Positions 41,066 through 49,189 of a DNA stretch of 64,000 bases are shown one piece after another. This stretch comes from Dryocola clanedunensis subsp. sulfonylureivorans (lineage in GTDB: Bacteria > Pseudomonadota > Gammaproteobacteria > Enterobacterales > Enterobacteriaceae): the NCBI RefSeq assembly GCF_016756775.1, contig NZ_JAERMU010000013.1, positions 89,068-153,067 on the forward strand. Reading direction: 5' to 3'. Each line of letters begins with the position of its first letter. The stretch's first letter is position 1. Both the position numbers and the translations under genes were made by a program. The notes under the pieces are model-generated. The model saw nothing but the letters and a program-made list of their open reading frames with translations. It did no database searches and was not told where the DNA came from.

Positions 41066-42343
41066 ATGAAACGTACAACAATAAGCCTTTCATTCATGAT
41101 GTTTATCGAATGGTTCATCTGGGGTGCCTGGTTTGTGCCCCTGTGGCTGTTCCTGAGTAAAAGCGGCTTTAGCGCCTCGGAGATAGGCTGGTCCTATGCC
41201 TGCACAGCTATTGCTGCGATCCTCTCGCCGATTCTGGTTGGTTCGCTGACGGACAGATTTTTCGCCGCGCAAAAGGTGCTGGCCCTGCTGATGTTTGTGG
41301 GTTCCGTGCTGATGTTCTTCGCCGCGCAGCAAACCGAGTTCAGCAGCTTCTTCCCCCTGCTGCTGGCCTACTCGCTGACCTATATGCCTACCATCGCGCT
41401 GACTAACAGCATCGCGTTTTCCAACGTTGACGACGTGGAGCGAGAATTCCCCCGCATCCGCGTGATGGGCACCATCGGCTGGATTGCCTCCGGCGTCGCC
41501 TGCGGATTCCTGCCGCAGATGCTCGGCTTTAGCGATATTTCGCCAACTAACGTTCCCCTGCTCATTACCGCAGCCAGCTCCCTGCTGCTGGGCTTCTTCG
41601 CCCTGACGCTGCCGAACACGCCGCCGAAAAGCACCGGCAAACTGAGCCTGAAGGTGATGCTGGGCCTGGACGCTATCGTGCTGCTCAAGGACAGGAACTT
41701 CCTCGTCTTCTTCATCTGCTCGTTTCTATTCGCCATGCCGCTGGCGTTCTATTACATCTTCGCCAACGGCTATCTGACCGAAGTCGGCATGCATAACGCC
41801 ACCGGCTGGATGACGCTGGGCCAGTTCTCTGAAATCTTCTTTATGCTGGCGCTGCCCTTCTTCACCAAACGCTTTGGTATTAAAAAGGTTCTGCTGCTTG
41901 GGCTGGTGACCGCCGCCATCCGCTATGGCTTCTTCGTCTACGGCGGGGCCGATCACATCTTTACCTATGGCCTGCTGTTCCTCGGCATTTTGCTGCACGG
42001 CGTGAGCTACGACTTCTACTACGTCACCGCCTATATCTACGTGGACAAGAAATCGCCGGTGTACATGCGTACCGCCGCTCAGGGGCTGATTACCCTTTGC
42101 TGTCAGGGCTTCGGCAGCCTGCTCGGCTACAGCCTGGGCGGCAAAATGATGGAAAAACTGTTCGCCTACCCGACGCCGGTTAACGGCCAGAGCTTTAACT
42201 GGGCGGGGATGTGGGGCTTTGGCGCCGTGATGATCGCCGTTATCGCCGTGCTGTTTATCGTCTTCTTCCGGGAGTCGGACAAAGAGATTGCCACCATTGC
42301 CGTTGCCGGCAGTGAATCTGAAAAAGCTTTAAAGGAAGCATAA
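41066..42343 (+). CDS. yegT: YegT, nucleoside:H+ symporter-type MFS transporter
   Basis: The 425-residue protein of the NupG/XapB family (E. coli YegT 425) has about 12 helices and the typical start LSFMMFIEWFIWGAWFVPLW. It probably imports a nucleoside or nucleoside-like compound. The ATG at 41066 follows GAAGGAC and gives the E. coli length; the frame is open upstream. The gene overlaps yegU by one base (TAATG). Confidence 0.93.
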   Translation: MKRTTISLSFMMFIEWFIWGAWFVPLWLFLSKSGFSASEIGWSYACTAIAAILSPILVGSLTDRFFAAQKVLALLMFVGSVLMFFAAQQTEFSSFFPLLLAYSLTYMPTIALTNSIAFSNVDDVEREFPRIRVMGTIGWIASGVACGFLPQMLGFSDISPTNVPLLITAASSLLLGFFALTLPNTPPKSTGKLSLKVMLGLDAIVLLKDRNFLVFFICSFLFAMPLAFYYIFANGYLTEVGMHNATGWMTLGQFSEIFFMLALPFFTKRFGIKKVLLLGLVTAAIRYGFFVYGGADHIFTYGLLFLGILLHGVSYDFYYVTAYIYVDKKSPVYMRTAAQGLITLCCQGFGSLLGYSLGGKMMEKLFAYPTPVNGQSFNWAGMWGFGAVMIAVIAVLFIVFFRESDKEIATIAVAGSESEKALKEA

Positions 42344-43356
42344 TGATGGAAAATCGTATTCTTGGGGCCTTCTACGGCCAGGCGCTGGGCGACGCGATGG
42401 GTATGCCTTCAGAACTCTGGCCACGCTCGCGCGTTAAGGCTCACTTCGGCTGGATAGACCGTTTTCTGCCGGGGCCTGCGGAAAACAACGCCGCCTGCTA
42501 CTTTGGCCGCGCCCGCTTCACCGACGATACCTCCATGGCGCTGGCGCTGGCGGATGCCATCATTGAGCATGACGGAAAAATCAATCCCGATACCATCGGC
42601 CAGCATATTTTGCGCTGGGCTGAGGGCTTCGATGCGTTCAATAAAAATGTGTTGGGACCCACGTCGAAAATCGCGCTGCGGGCCATCAAAGAAGGCACGC
42701 CGGTCAGCGAGCTGGAAAACAACGGCGTGACCAACGGAGCCGCCATGCGCGCCTCCCCGCTGGGCTGCCTGCTGCCAACGCATTCGCTGGATGTCTTCAT
42801 CGATGAAGTGGCGAACGCCTCCAGCCCGACGCATAAATCAGATCTCGCCATTGCGGGGGCGGTGGTTATCGCCTGGGCTGTCTCCAGAGCGATTGAAGGG
42901 GCGAGCTGGAAAACTATTTGCGATGAGCTGCCTGCCGTTGCCCGTCACGCACAAGAGAGGAAAGTGACCACTTTTAACGCTTCCCTCGGCGCGCGCATCG
43001 AGCTGGCGCTGGACGTGGCCAGAACCGCGCGCGGCACGGAGTCCGGCACGGAGACGGTTTATCAGCTGATTGGCACGGGCACCAGCACCATTGAATCCGT
43101 TGCGGCGGCGGTAGCAATGGTCGAACTAGCCGGGACCGACGCCAACCGCTGCGCGATTTTATGCGCCAACCTGGGCGGCGACACGGATACGATTGGCGCA
43201 ATGGCGACAGCTATCTGCGGCGCGCTGAACGGCGTGGAAAGTATAGATCCCGCGCTGAAAGCCGAGCTGGATGACGTTAACCAGCTCGACTTCACCCGCT
43301 ACAGCCGCATCTTTATGGGCTATCGCAAGCTTCGGGAGGCGAAAGATGCAGGCTAA
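42343..43356 (+). CDS. yegU: YegU, ADP-ribosylglycohydrolase-family hydrolase
   Basis: The 337-residue protein (E. coli 334) has the two Mg-binding motifs of ADP-ribosyl-glycohydrolases, FTDDTSMAL near residue 64 and the C-terminal GGDTDTIGAMATA. It probably cleaves an N-glycosidic bond of a nucleoside-type substrate imported by YegT. Its 3' end overlaps yegV by 11 bases. Confidence 0.93.
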   Translation: MMENRILGAFYGQALGDAMGMPSELWPRSRVKAHFGWIDRFLPGPAENNAACYFGRARFTDDTSMALALADAIIEHDGKINPDTIGQHILRWAEGFDAFNKNVLGPTSKIALRAIKEGTPVSELENNGVTNGAAMRASPLGCLLPTHSLDVFIDEVANASSPTHKSDLAIAGAVVIAWAVSRAIEGASWKTICDELPAVARHAQERKVTTFNASLGARIELALDVARTARGTESGTETVYQLIGTGTSTIESVAAAVAMVELAGTDANRCAILCANLGGDTDTIGAMATAICGALNGVESIDPALKAELDDVNQLDFTRYSRIFMGYRKLREAKDAG

Positions 43357-44326
43357 TGAACTGCGTGAGCGGCTGCCGGAGCTGACCGCCAGACGCCCGG
43401 TTTGCGTACTGGGCTCGGCTGTTATCGACGTAATTGCCGATGCCTACTCCCTGCCGTGGCGCGGCTGCGATATAGAGCTCCAGCAGCAGAGCGTTAATAT
43501 TGGCGGCTGCGCGCTGAACATCGCCCTTACCCTGTCGCGTTTAGGCGTTGAGGCGAAGAACGCCCTCCCCGTCGGCGTGGGCACCTGGGCCTCCATTATC
43601 CGCAGCAGCCTGCAGGCGCAGGGCATCCAAAGTGAGATTCACACCGATGAAGGCGATAACGGCTGGTGCCTGGCGCTGGTCGAGCCGGACGGCGAACGGA
43701 CGTTTATGTCGTTCAGGGGCGTTGAGCATCAGTGGAATCAGGGGTGGCTTGACCGGCTTGATCTTGCTCCCGGTACGCTGCTGTCGCTTTCGGGCTATCA
43801 GCTGGCGGGGCCGTGCGCGGAGCTGCTGGTCAGCTGGCTCGAAACGCTTGAGGGCGTGACGCCGTATATCGACTTCGGGCCGCGCATCGCCGATATCCCC
43901 GCCCCGCTGCTGAAGAGGATCATGGCCTGTAAACCCATCATCTCGCTCAATCGTCAGGAGGCAGCCATTGCCGCCGGGTGGCTGGATGTGCCGCCGCAGG
44001 ATATACAGGAAATATGCAGCGCCTGGCTGGTTCGCTTTGGCTCGCCGCTGATTGTGCGTCTCGATAAAGAAGGTGCCTGGTCCGCCTGCGCCGATGGGGT
44101 TGTTCTGGCAGCGCCGTTCCCGACAAAGGTAGTGGATACGATTGGTGCAGGCGACAGCCACGCGGGCGGTACGCTGGCGGGTCTTGCCGCCGGCTGGAGC
44201 CTGAGCGAGGCGGTCTGCCTGGGGAACGCCGTTGCCTCTTATGTCGTCAACCACCGTGGCGGCGACTGCGCCCCGACCTACGCCGAGCTGAACGAATCCC
44301 TACTCCTCGCAGACAAACACGTATAA
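43346..44326 (+). CDS. yegV: YegV, PfkB-family sugar/nucleoside kinase
   Basis: The 326-residue kinase of the ribokinase (PfkB) family has N-terminal GCALNIALTLSRLG and the C-terminal anion-hole/base motif TIGAGDSHAGG. I chose the ATG at 43346 because GGGAGG precedes it and it gives the conserved start. It probably phosphorylates the sugar or nucleoside released by YegU. Its 3' end overlaps the convergent yegW by 27 bases. Confidence 0.93.
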   Translation: MQANELRERLPELTARRPVCVLGSAVIDVIADAYSLPWRGCDIELQQQSVNIGGCALNIALTLSRLGVEAKNALPVGVGTWASIIRSSLQAQGIQSEIHTDEGDNGWCLALVEPDGERTFMSFRGVEHQWNQGWLDRLDLAPGTLLSLSGYQLAGPCAELLVSWLETLEGVTPYIDFGPRIADIPAPLLKRIMACKPIISLNRQEAAIAAGWLDVPPQDIQEICSAWLVRFGSPLIVRLDKEGAWSACADGVVLAAPFPTKVVDTIGAGDSHAGGTLAGLAAGWSLSEAVCLGNAVASYVVNHRGGDCAPTYAELNESLLLADKHV

Positions 44327-45046
44327 ATCGCTGCGGCAGTAGCTGATGCTGTACTCGATGGGCTGGTTCTGCGGATCGAACGCCACCTGTTTGATCACCA
44401 GAACCGGCACCGGCGTTTCCAGTTTAATATGCGCCTGGAACTCGCTGTCCGGCATCCTGGCGCTGACCCGGCTGCGGGTGCGCTGGGGGATAATATTGCG
44501 GCTGCGGAAATAGTCGTAAAGCGAAACGCCGATGTCATCCGCATCCGCAATCAGCTCCCCCGGCACGTAGGACTCCTCAATGGAAACCGCGTCCTCATCC
44601 ACATAGCGAATGCGCTTCAGCAGAAACACATCGCTGTTTACGGGCAGCTTCAGCTGCCCGGCGACTTCTGCGTCGCACTGCACCACGCGCTTGTTCACCC
44701 ACAGCGTATCAGGCTTTTTGCCGCGTAAAATGACCTGCTGCGAGAAGCCGCGCGCCTCTTTGAGAAAGTATTCAAAAGTATTATTAATCTGCGTGCCGTA
44801 CCCCCGGGAACGCGTCACTACCCCTTCGTCCTCCAGCGCCTGCATCGCTTTACGAACGGTAATGCGCGAGACGCCGGTCAGCTGGCTCAGATCCCGTTCA
44901 CCCGGCAGTATATTCCCCTGCGGCAGGATGCCGCTGCGCACCGCCGCCTTTACCGTTTCGGCAAATTTCAGGTACAGCGGCATGTTGTCCGCAGCGGTTA
45001 ATCGCTGGCGGAGCTGTTCCACTAGCTGGGTATGAGCCTGTTCCAT
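44300..45046 (-). CDS. yegW: YegW, GntR-family (HutC type) transcriptional regulator
   Basis: The 248-residue product matches E. coli YegW. It has an N-terminal winged helix (GNILPGERDLSQLTGVSRITVRKAMQALEDEGVV) and a UbiC-type ligand-binding domain (UTRA) to the C-terminus. It probably controls yegTUV in response to the pathway substrate. The ATG at 45046 gives MEQAHTQ; an in-frame TTG lies 6 bases upstream (45052) at a better distance from GGAC. Confidence 0.93.
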   Translation of the reverse strand: MEQAHTQLVEQLRQRLTAADNMPLYLKFAETVKAAVRSGILPQGNILPGERDLSQLTGVSRITVRKAMQALEDEGVVTRSRGYGTQINNTFEYFLKEARGFSQQVILRGKKPDTLWVNKRVVQCDAEVAGQLKLPVNSDVFLLKRIRYVDEDAVSIEESYVPGELIADADDIGVSLYDYFRSRNIIPQRTRSRVSARMPDSEFQAHIKLETPVPVLVIKQVAFDPQNQPIEYSISYCRSDLYVFVCEE

Positions 45047-45113
45047 AAACAAAAATGTCCGGGGGATGAAGTAACGCCATTATAGCCCAATGGGCTTAGC
45101 GTGCTATTACCCC

Positions 45114-45923
45114 TTACCACCATTCATGAAAATGATGTACCGGGCCAATCCCCTTCCCGACCTCCAGGGAATCGGCCTGCTCCAGCGCTGTTGACAGCCA
45201 TTTTTTCGCCGCGTCTATCGTCTGCGGCCAGTCGTCATAACGCGGACGAAGTGCGGCCAGCGCCGCAGAAAGCGTACAGCCCGTGCCGTGAGTGTGGCGG
45301 GTTTGCACTCTTGGTGCGGTAAAGCGCTGTGCACCCTCTCGCGTAAACAGCCAGTCCGGGCTTTCGGTATCGTCAAGGTGACCGCCCTTCATCAGCACCG
45401 CCCGGCAGCCCATCGCCAGCAAAGCATCGCCCTGCTCTTTCATCTCTTTTTCACTGATTGCCTGTGGCGCATCCAGCAGCGCTGCCGCCTCCGGAAGATT
45501 CGGCGTGATTAAGGCTACCTGGGGCAGCAGGCGACGGCGCAGGCTTTCCACCGCCGACGGGGCAAGCAGCGGATCGCCGCTTTTCGCCAGCATCACCGTA
45601 TCCAGCACCACATTTTGCGCCTTATAGAATGCGAGCCGCCCGGCCACCGCCTCGACGATATCCGTTTCGGCCAGCATGCCAATTTTGATGGTATCGATGC
45701 GCACGTCGCTCAGCACCGAATCCAGCTGTGCCGCCACGAAATCAGGCTCAATACGATAAACCGACTGCACGCCCTGGGTGTTTTGCGCCACCAGCGCAGT
45801 AATGACGCTTGTGCCATACGCGCCAAGCGCGGAGAAGGTTTTTAAATCTGCCTGGATACCTGCGCCACCGCTGGGATCCGTCCCGGCAATCGTCAGGGCG
45901 TTAACACGTTTTAAGCCCTTCAT
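45114..45923 (-). CDS. thiD: Hydroxymethylpyrimidine (phosphate) kinase
   Basis: The 269-residue protein (E. coli ThiD 266) has the ribokinase-fold motifs [20 protein letters not shown] and [16 protein letters not shown]. It makes HMP-P and HMP-PP for thiamine. It overlaps thiM by 4 bases and sits downstream of it, so it is under the TPP riboswitch. Confidence 0.97.
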   Translation of the reverse strand: MKGLKRVNALTIAGTDPSGGAGIQADLKTFSALGAYGTSVITALVAQNTQGVQSVYRIEPDFVAAQLDSVLSDVRIDTIKIGMLAETDIVEAVAGRLAFYKAQNVVLDTVMLAKSGDPLLAPSAVESLRRRLLPQVALITPNLPEAAALLDAPQAISEKEMKEQGDALLAMGCRAVLMKGGHLDDTESPDWLFTREGAQRFTAPRVQTRHTHGTGCTLSAALAALRPRYDDWPQTIDAAKKWLSTALEQADSLEVGKGIGPVHHFHEWW

Positions 45924-46708
45924 GCCAGAGCCTCCGGTTGAAGATGGTAAAGCGCGTCCAGGAAGGCCGGAATGAAACTACCGGGGCCGCTGCTGGCAGC
46001 AACCGCCTGGCCGCCCGCAAGTTTCATAAACTGGCAGGCGGAGGCGACGTTATCGAGCAGCGAGCCAGGCAAGGCGCTACAGGCGGCAACTACGGCGGAG
46101 AGCGCGCAGCCCGTGCCCACCACGCGCGTCATCAATTTGTCTCCACCGGCTATTGCCCAGGTTTTTAGCCCGTCGGTCACATAGTCGCGCTCACCCGTAA
46201 CGGCGACGATGGCTCCGGTTTGCAGGGCAAGCTGCCGGGCGGCAGGCAGTGCGCTAAGGGCATCATCGGTACTGTCCACACCGCGCCCACCGGTATTCAC
46301 CCCGGCCAGAGCAAGGATTTCAGAGGCATTACCACGAATGGCAGCAGGATGCAGCGCAAGGATTTCGCGGGCAAACTGGCTTCGGAAAGCAAGGCCGCCA
46401 ACGGCTACGGGGTCAAGTACCCAGGGTGTAGAAGATTTATCAGCGGAGTGAATGGCAGCGAGCATCGCATGGCTGCGTTCAGCGGTCAGCGTCCCGATGT
46501 TAACTAATAAAGCGCTGGCCGCAGCGCTAAACTGCGCGGCCTCTTCGGCCTCGATCACCATTGCAGGTGAGGCGCCAATGGCGAGCAAAACGTTAGCGGT
46601 AAAGTTCTGCACCACGTCGTTAGTCATGCAGTGCACCAATGGAGAGGAAAGGCGTAATTGGGTTAAAACAGATGCGGCACGATGGCCGGGTAGCAGGTCA
46701 GGTTGCAT
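45920..46708 (-). CDS. thiM: Hydroxyethylthiazole kinase
   Basis: The 262-residue protein matches E. coli ThiM in length and has [20 protein letters not shown] at the N-terminus and [13 protein letters not shown]. It salvages hydroxyethylthiazole for thiamine. It is the first gene of thiMD. An AGGAG ribosome-binding site lies in the riboswitch expression platform just upstream. The natural promoter of this operon appears to have been displaced by the mobile element (see 60258-60286). Confidence 0.97.
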   Translation of the reverse strand: MQPDLLPGHRAASVLTQLRLSSPLVHCMTNDVVQNFTANVLLAIGASPAMVIEAEEAAQFSAAASALLVNIGTLTAERSHAMLAAIHSADKSSTPWVLDPVAVGGLAFRSQFAREILALHPAAIRGNASEILALAGVNTGGRGVDSTDDALSALPAARQLALQTGAIVAVTGERDYVTDGLKTWAIAGGDKLMTRVVGTGCALSAVVAACSALPGSLLDNVASACQFMKLAGGQAVAASSGPGSFIPAFLDALYHLQPEALA

Positions 46709-46754
46709 TGCAGGCTCCTGTCCGGCGTGAAGAAGGGATACCGGACAGGCATCT

Positions 46755-46833
46755 GACTTCCCTACGCTGGCATTATCCAGATCAGGTGGTACGGGTATTT
46801 CTCAGCCTTTACAAAGAAGGGCACCCCGAGTCA
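46755..46833 (-). promoter_or_regulatory. TPP riboswitch (THI box) of thiMD, rebuilt at attL
   Basis: On the minus strand the segment closely follows the E. coli thiM aptamer. It has GACTCGGGGTGCCC, the pyrimidine-sensing CTGAGA turn, ATACCCGTA, CACCTGATCTGGATAATGCC and the conserved GCGTAGGGAAGTC 3' side. TGACT/AGTCA closes P1. It lies 46 bases upstream of thiM and would sequester the thiM start region when TPP binds. Most of it coincides with the left attachment repeat. Confidence 0.95.
46762..46832. repeat. attL: 71-bp direct repeat within the TPP aptamer
   Basis: This copy runs from CTACGCTGG to CCCCGAGTC and is identical to 60176-60246 at 69 of 71 bases; the differences are GGTGG/GGTAG and CTTTAC/CTTCAC. 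The left flank (ACTTCC, completing the aptamer) is host sequence; the right flank is element sequence. Confidence 0.93.
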
Positions 46834-46850
46834 AATAATGAAAATCATGC

Positions 46851-46869
46851 GATTAACGTCCCGTTAATC
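46851..46869. repeat. Inverted repeat GATTAACG-TCC-CGTTAATC
   Basis: Two perfect 8-base arms lie just inside attL, between the aptamer and a candidate promoter. It shares the TTAACG/CGTTAA half-site with the 20-bp palindrome at 47315-47334. The two may bind the same element-encoded protein, such as the adjacent 70-residue helix-turn-helix protein. Confidence 0.55.
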
Positions 46870-46879
46870 CCTGCTCAGG

Positions 46880-46908
46880 ATCATGCCAGCGGGAAGCCAA
46901 AGACACAA
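46880..46908 (-). promoter_or_regulatory. Candidate element-borne promoter for thiMD
   Basis: On the minus strand TTGTGT (46903-46908), a 17-base spacer and CATGAT (46880-46885) form a moderate sigma-70 promoter pointing into the riboswitch and thiMD. It lies inside the element, so it would replace the host promoter moved to the other end by integration. Assigned by eye. Confidence 0.35.
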
Positions 46909-46945
46909 CCCCCTAAAATCGACCTTTTTGATTAGAAAATCGCCA

Positions 46946-46978
46946 TGTGTCCCAGCTTGTGTCCCAAAATGTGTCCCA
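46946..46978. repeat. Three direct repeats TGTGTCCCA, likely integrase arm-type sites
   Basis: Copies at 46946-46954, 46958-46966 and 46970-46978 are exact and spaced 12 bases apart. Inverted GACACA copies flank them near 46902 and 46992. Such short repeated motifs beside an attachment core are typical of integrase arm-binding sites. Confidence 0.6.
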
Positions 46979-46999
46979 CAGGCATATTGCAGACACAAA

Positions 47000-47020
47000 A
47001 AAACCGGGTTGCCCCGGCTT
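47000..47020 (-). terminator. Rho-independent terminator at the left end of the element
   Basis: CCGGG (47004-47008) pairs with CCCGG (47013-47017), and on the minus strand a TTTTTTT run follows (46997-47003). It directly follows the 70-residue gene and separates the element's transcripts from thiMD. Confidence 0.85.
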
Positions 47021-47232
47021 TACATTTTCTGCTTTCGTTTTCTCTTTTCAGTTAGAAAATGCTTGATAGCAGATTCAAAACCATAGTTGCGTATGCGGTC
47101 AATGAGGGAGCTTCGAGAGCACCCCAAACGCCTGGAAATGGCTGACACATTCAAAATGCTGTCATCAGTGCCACCATCGAGAATGAACGTTAGCAAGGGA
47201 AGATTGCCCTTCCCGATTAGCTGTAACTTCAT
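47020..47232 (-). CDS. Small putative helix-turn-helix protein
   Basis: The 70-residue protein MKLQLIGKGNLPLLTF... contains a likely helix-turn-helix (NVSAISRRLGCSRSSLIDRIRNYG, about residues 28-51) and a basic C-terminus (EKRKRKQKM). It is the last gene at the left end of the element and lies 82 bases from a 20-bp palindrome upstream of its start. It may be a regulator or a recombination directionality factor; neither can be shown from sequence. I do not recognise the family. Confidence 0.65.
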   Translation of the reverse strand: MKLQLIGKGNLPLLTFILDGGTDDSILNVSAISRRLGCSRSSLIDRIRNYGFESAIKHFLTEKRKRKQKM

Positions 47233-47314
47233 ATTTATCTCCTCTACTTTGCCTCGCCCTGCTGGGCTTTTTTACGGTGGGGACAATTTGCCCCCAAATG
47301 TACCCGCCAGCGGG

Positions 47315-47334
47315 TTAACGGTAATTACCGTTAA
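47315..47334. promoter_or_regulatory. Perfect 20-bp palindrome, candidate operator
   Basis: TTAACGGTAATTACCGTTAA is its own reverse complement and lies between the capsid gene stop and the 70-residue gene. It shares half-sites with the inverted repeat at 46851-46869. It is a good candidate operator for a dimeric regulator of the element. Confidence 0.65.
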
Positions 47335-47361
47335 TCGCCCTGCGATACCAAGGCCGTTTTC

Positions 47362-48378
47362 TTACGCTGCGTTATCCATCGTGATTTTTAGACAGAAATC
47401 AGGACGCATCGGGATCTGAATCTGACTGAGTTCTGATACCACTTCATAGTTCATAAATTTATCGCGCAGAACGTAGTGGTAAGACGGGTAAACAGGGCCA
47501 TTCGCCACCTCTGCATGACGGCTCGCCGGAGTCTGATAAGTCATGTACGGTGAAAGGTCACCTTCGACGATGTTATTGAACGTCGCCAACATGTAGCCCT
47601 CGCCGTCTGCAATGCCATACAACGGATCATCAACCTGCACCACAGTTACGCGCCCGATGTTATATCGATCATATGCACCCAAGGTGTCAGGGAAAATGAT
47701 GTCACGGGACGTAGCACCAAATAAGGCGGCCTGATATGCGGTTGGGTTTGCCTGAATGGCGGTGAATAACGAAGGTGAAGCCAGCAGATAAACCTGCTTA
47801 ATGCTGGAAGCCCAGCCACCCAGATTTTTCTTCAGCAGAGTGACAGCGTTCTGCATCTCAGTAATGACATTGGCACTGGTGCCAGTTTTCACCACAGCAG
47901 ACGGCTGGCTAATACCCCAGAACTGATCCCAGTGAATGGTTGGGCCTTCACGTAGGTGTGTTGCCTCAGTCACGTTATGCAGAAGACTTTGCGCCATCTG
48001 GAACTCAACATCACGGCGGGTTTGCAGGTAGTGCTTCAGAGTATGACTAGCAACCACATCTTCGGCGGTCATTTGACGGTTTTCACCGGGTTGACGCTTC
48101 CCCTGCCAATCCTGGCTTGTGATGGTTGAGCTATATACATGTAATGGGCTGGTGACCGTAACGTTTGCGGCTTTCGGGAAGTTCAGAGCTGACATGGAGC
48201 TGCCATACCTCGCTTGGCTCTGGGTAATTTCTCTCTGTACGTCTTCCAGGGTGTCTAAAGCGATGATTTGCGTATCACTCGGACGTGCGGTAAAGATCCC
48301 TAAGCTGGACAGAAGGAAGCCTTCACCGAAAGGTTTAACAAACTGGCCGCTCATATTAGTAAAATCATTTAATTTCAT
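47362..48378 (-). CDS. Phage major capsid protein, lambda gpE type
   Basis: The 338-residue protein resembles the Phage_cap_E family of HK97-fold shells (lambda gpE is 341 aa). Its N-terminus is typical of the family (FTNMSGQFVKPFGEGFLLSSLGIF), and its C-terminal half includes PYMTYQTPASRHAEVANGPVYPSYHYVLRDK and a family-like end ELSQIQIPMRPDFCLKI. The decoration protein gene lies immediately upstream, the lambda D-E order. No protease or portal gene precedes them. Assignment is by remembered family similarity and gene order. It would build or resize a shell, possibly using a helper's portal and terminase. Confidence 0.85.
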   Translation of the reverse strand: MKLNDFTNMSGQFVKPFGEGFLLSSLGIFTARPSDTQIIALDTLEDVQREITQSQARYGSSMSALNFPKAANVTVTSPLHVYSSTITSQDWQGKRQPGENRQMTAEDVVASHTLKHYLQTRRDVEFQMAQSLLHNVTEATHLREGPTIHWDQFWGISQPSAVVKTGTSANVITEMQNAVTLLKKNLGGWASSIKQVYLLASPSLFTAIQANPTAYQAALFGATSRDIIFPDTLGAYDRYNIGRVTVVQVDDPLYGIADGEGYMLATFNNIVEGDLSPYMTYQTPASRHAEVANGPVYPSYHYVLRDKFMNYEVVSELSQIQIPMRPDFCLKITMDNAA

Positions 48379-48396
48379 ATTATTATCACTCCTTGA

Positions 48397-48741
48397 TTAG
48401 ATGGTGGTGTTAGCGTCGGCAATACGATTGCCAGCAGCTTGAAGTGCGATGTATGCAGCGCTCTTGGACTCAGTAGCAACGACCAGTCCAGCCGGGTTGA
48501 ACACACAACCACGATCACTAATCACCAAGCTTCGTGCGTCACCTGCGATTTGGTTTTGCAGGGATACAGCACAATCATCACCGTCAGCGGCGGTATAAGC
48601 TGCGCCTGTGGTTGGGTTGATAACGTCGCCACAATTTACATCAGCAACCAGATCAAGGATCACCGTGCGTTTGTGAAATACAGGATCGTCGGTATAAACC
48701 AGCACGTCCTGCGGTGACTTACTTTCATATTCAAAAGCCAT
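48397..48741 (-). CDS. Phage head decoration protein, lambda gpD type
   Basis: The 114-residue product starting MAFEYESKSPQDVLVYTDDP has the gpD-like layout. A beta-rich N-terminal region is followed by a segment with RSLVISDRGCVFNPAGL, then an alanine-rich C-terminal helix (KSAAYIALQAAGNRIADANTTI). Lambda gpD stabilises the expanded capsid as trimers. I chose the ATG at 48741; an in-frame start at 48756 also exists. It lies 65 bases downstream of a terminator-like hairpin, so its transcription may depend on readthrough. Confidence 0.8.
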   Translation of the reverse strand: MAFEYESKSPQDVLVYTDDPVFHKRTVILDLVADVNCGDVINPTTGAAYTAADGDDCAVSLQNQIAGDARSLVISDRGCVFNPAGLVVATESKSAAYIALQAAGNRIADANTTI

Positions 48742-48806
48742 ATTTTTTTTCTCCATCAGAGTTATTTTTAATCGGCGTGAAATTTGACATTTCTGCCTTT
48801 AGATAC

Positions 48807-48831
48807 AAAAAAAGCCATCGGGAGAGATGGC
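48807..48831 (-). terminator. Rho-independent terminator upstream of the capsid genes
   Basis: GCCATC (48814-48819) pairs with GATGGC (48826-48831) across a 6-base loop. On the minus strand seven T residues follow (48807-48813). It ends the transcript that starts near 49183 and separates the leader from the decoration and capsid genes. Confidence 0.85.
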
Positions 48832-48836
48832 CTTCT

Positions 48837-49100
48837 TTATTTGGTATTCCAATCAGTAAAAAATAACCGAAGCGGATAACCGCCCGGTATAAATATCACT
48901 GACAGGAGAGATAGGGGGAGCAGCGCCGCAACGTTTGCGGAATCCAGGCCGTTGAGAAACGGCGCTAACTCAGGCCAGTTTGCATCGTGGCGATGGCCTG
49001 CGAGGAGGCAGGTCTTTTGGCAAATCCCCGATCCAAGAACGGAGAAGATTTTCTTTTATTCAGGATTCACGGATAAACACTCAATAAAAGCGGCTGGCAT
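48837..49100 (-). pseudogene. ORF interrupted by a single UAA codon in the capsid-operon leader
   Basis: An ATG at 49100 begins MPAAFIECLSVNPE and stops at UAA (49058-49056). The same frame then stays open for 72 more codons to a second UAA at 48839-48837. The second part includes ICQKTCLLAGHRHDANW, a hydrophobic segment NVAALLPLSLLSVIFIPGG and the end LRLFFTDWNTK. No usual start codon exists in the 72-codon part. It may be a nonsense-mutated small membrane-protein gene, a readthrough ORF, or coincidence. I do not recognise the family. It runs up to the terminator at 48807-48831. Confidence 0.45.
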
Positions 49101-49124
49101 CTTGAGAGGATAACGCTGCCGATT

Positions 49125-49169
49125 TTAGTCAGGAAGGTAGACAAGAATAACAACGGCAGTAGTACGCAT
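49125..49169 (-). CDS. 14-residue leader peptide candidate
   Basis: ATG at 49169 encodes MRTTAVVILVYLPD followed by UAA. AAGGAAG lies at good ribosome-binding distance upstream, and a promoter predicts a transcript start about 14 bases before the ATG. Position and spacing suggest a leader peptide ahead of the terminator-controlled capsid genes. No function is known to me. Confidence 0.5.
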   Translation of the reverse strand: MRTTAVVILVYLPD

Positions 49170-49189
49170 GTTTTTTCTTCCTTATCAAT

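Noticed and set aside
47257..47274. GCCC-TGCT-GGGC hairpin with T-run as a plus-strand terminator
   Set aside because: It has the form of a terminator, but only on the plus strand, where no gene precedes it; the 4-bp stem is too short to list as a feature.
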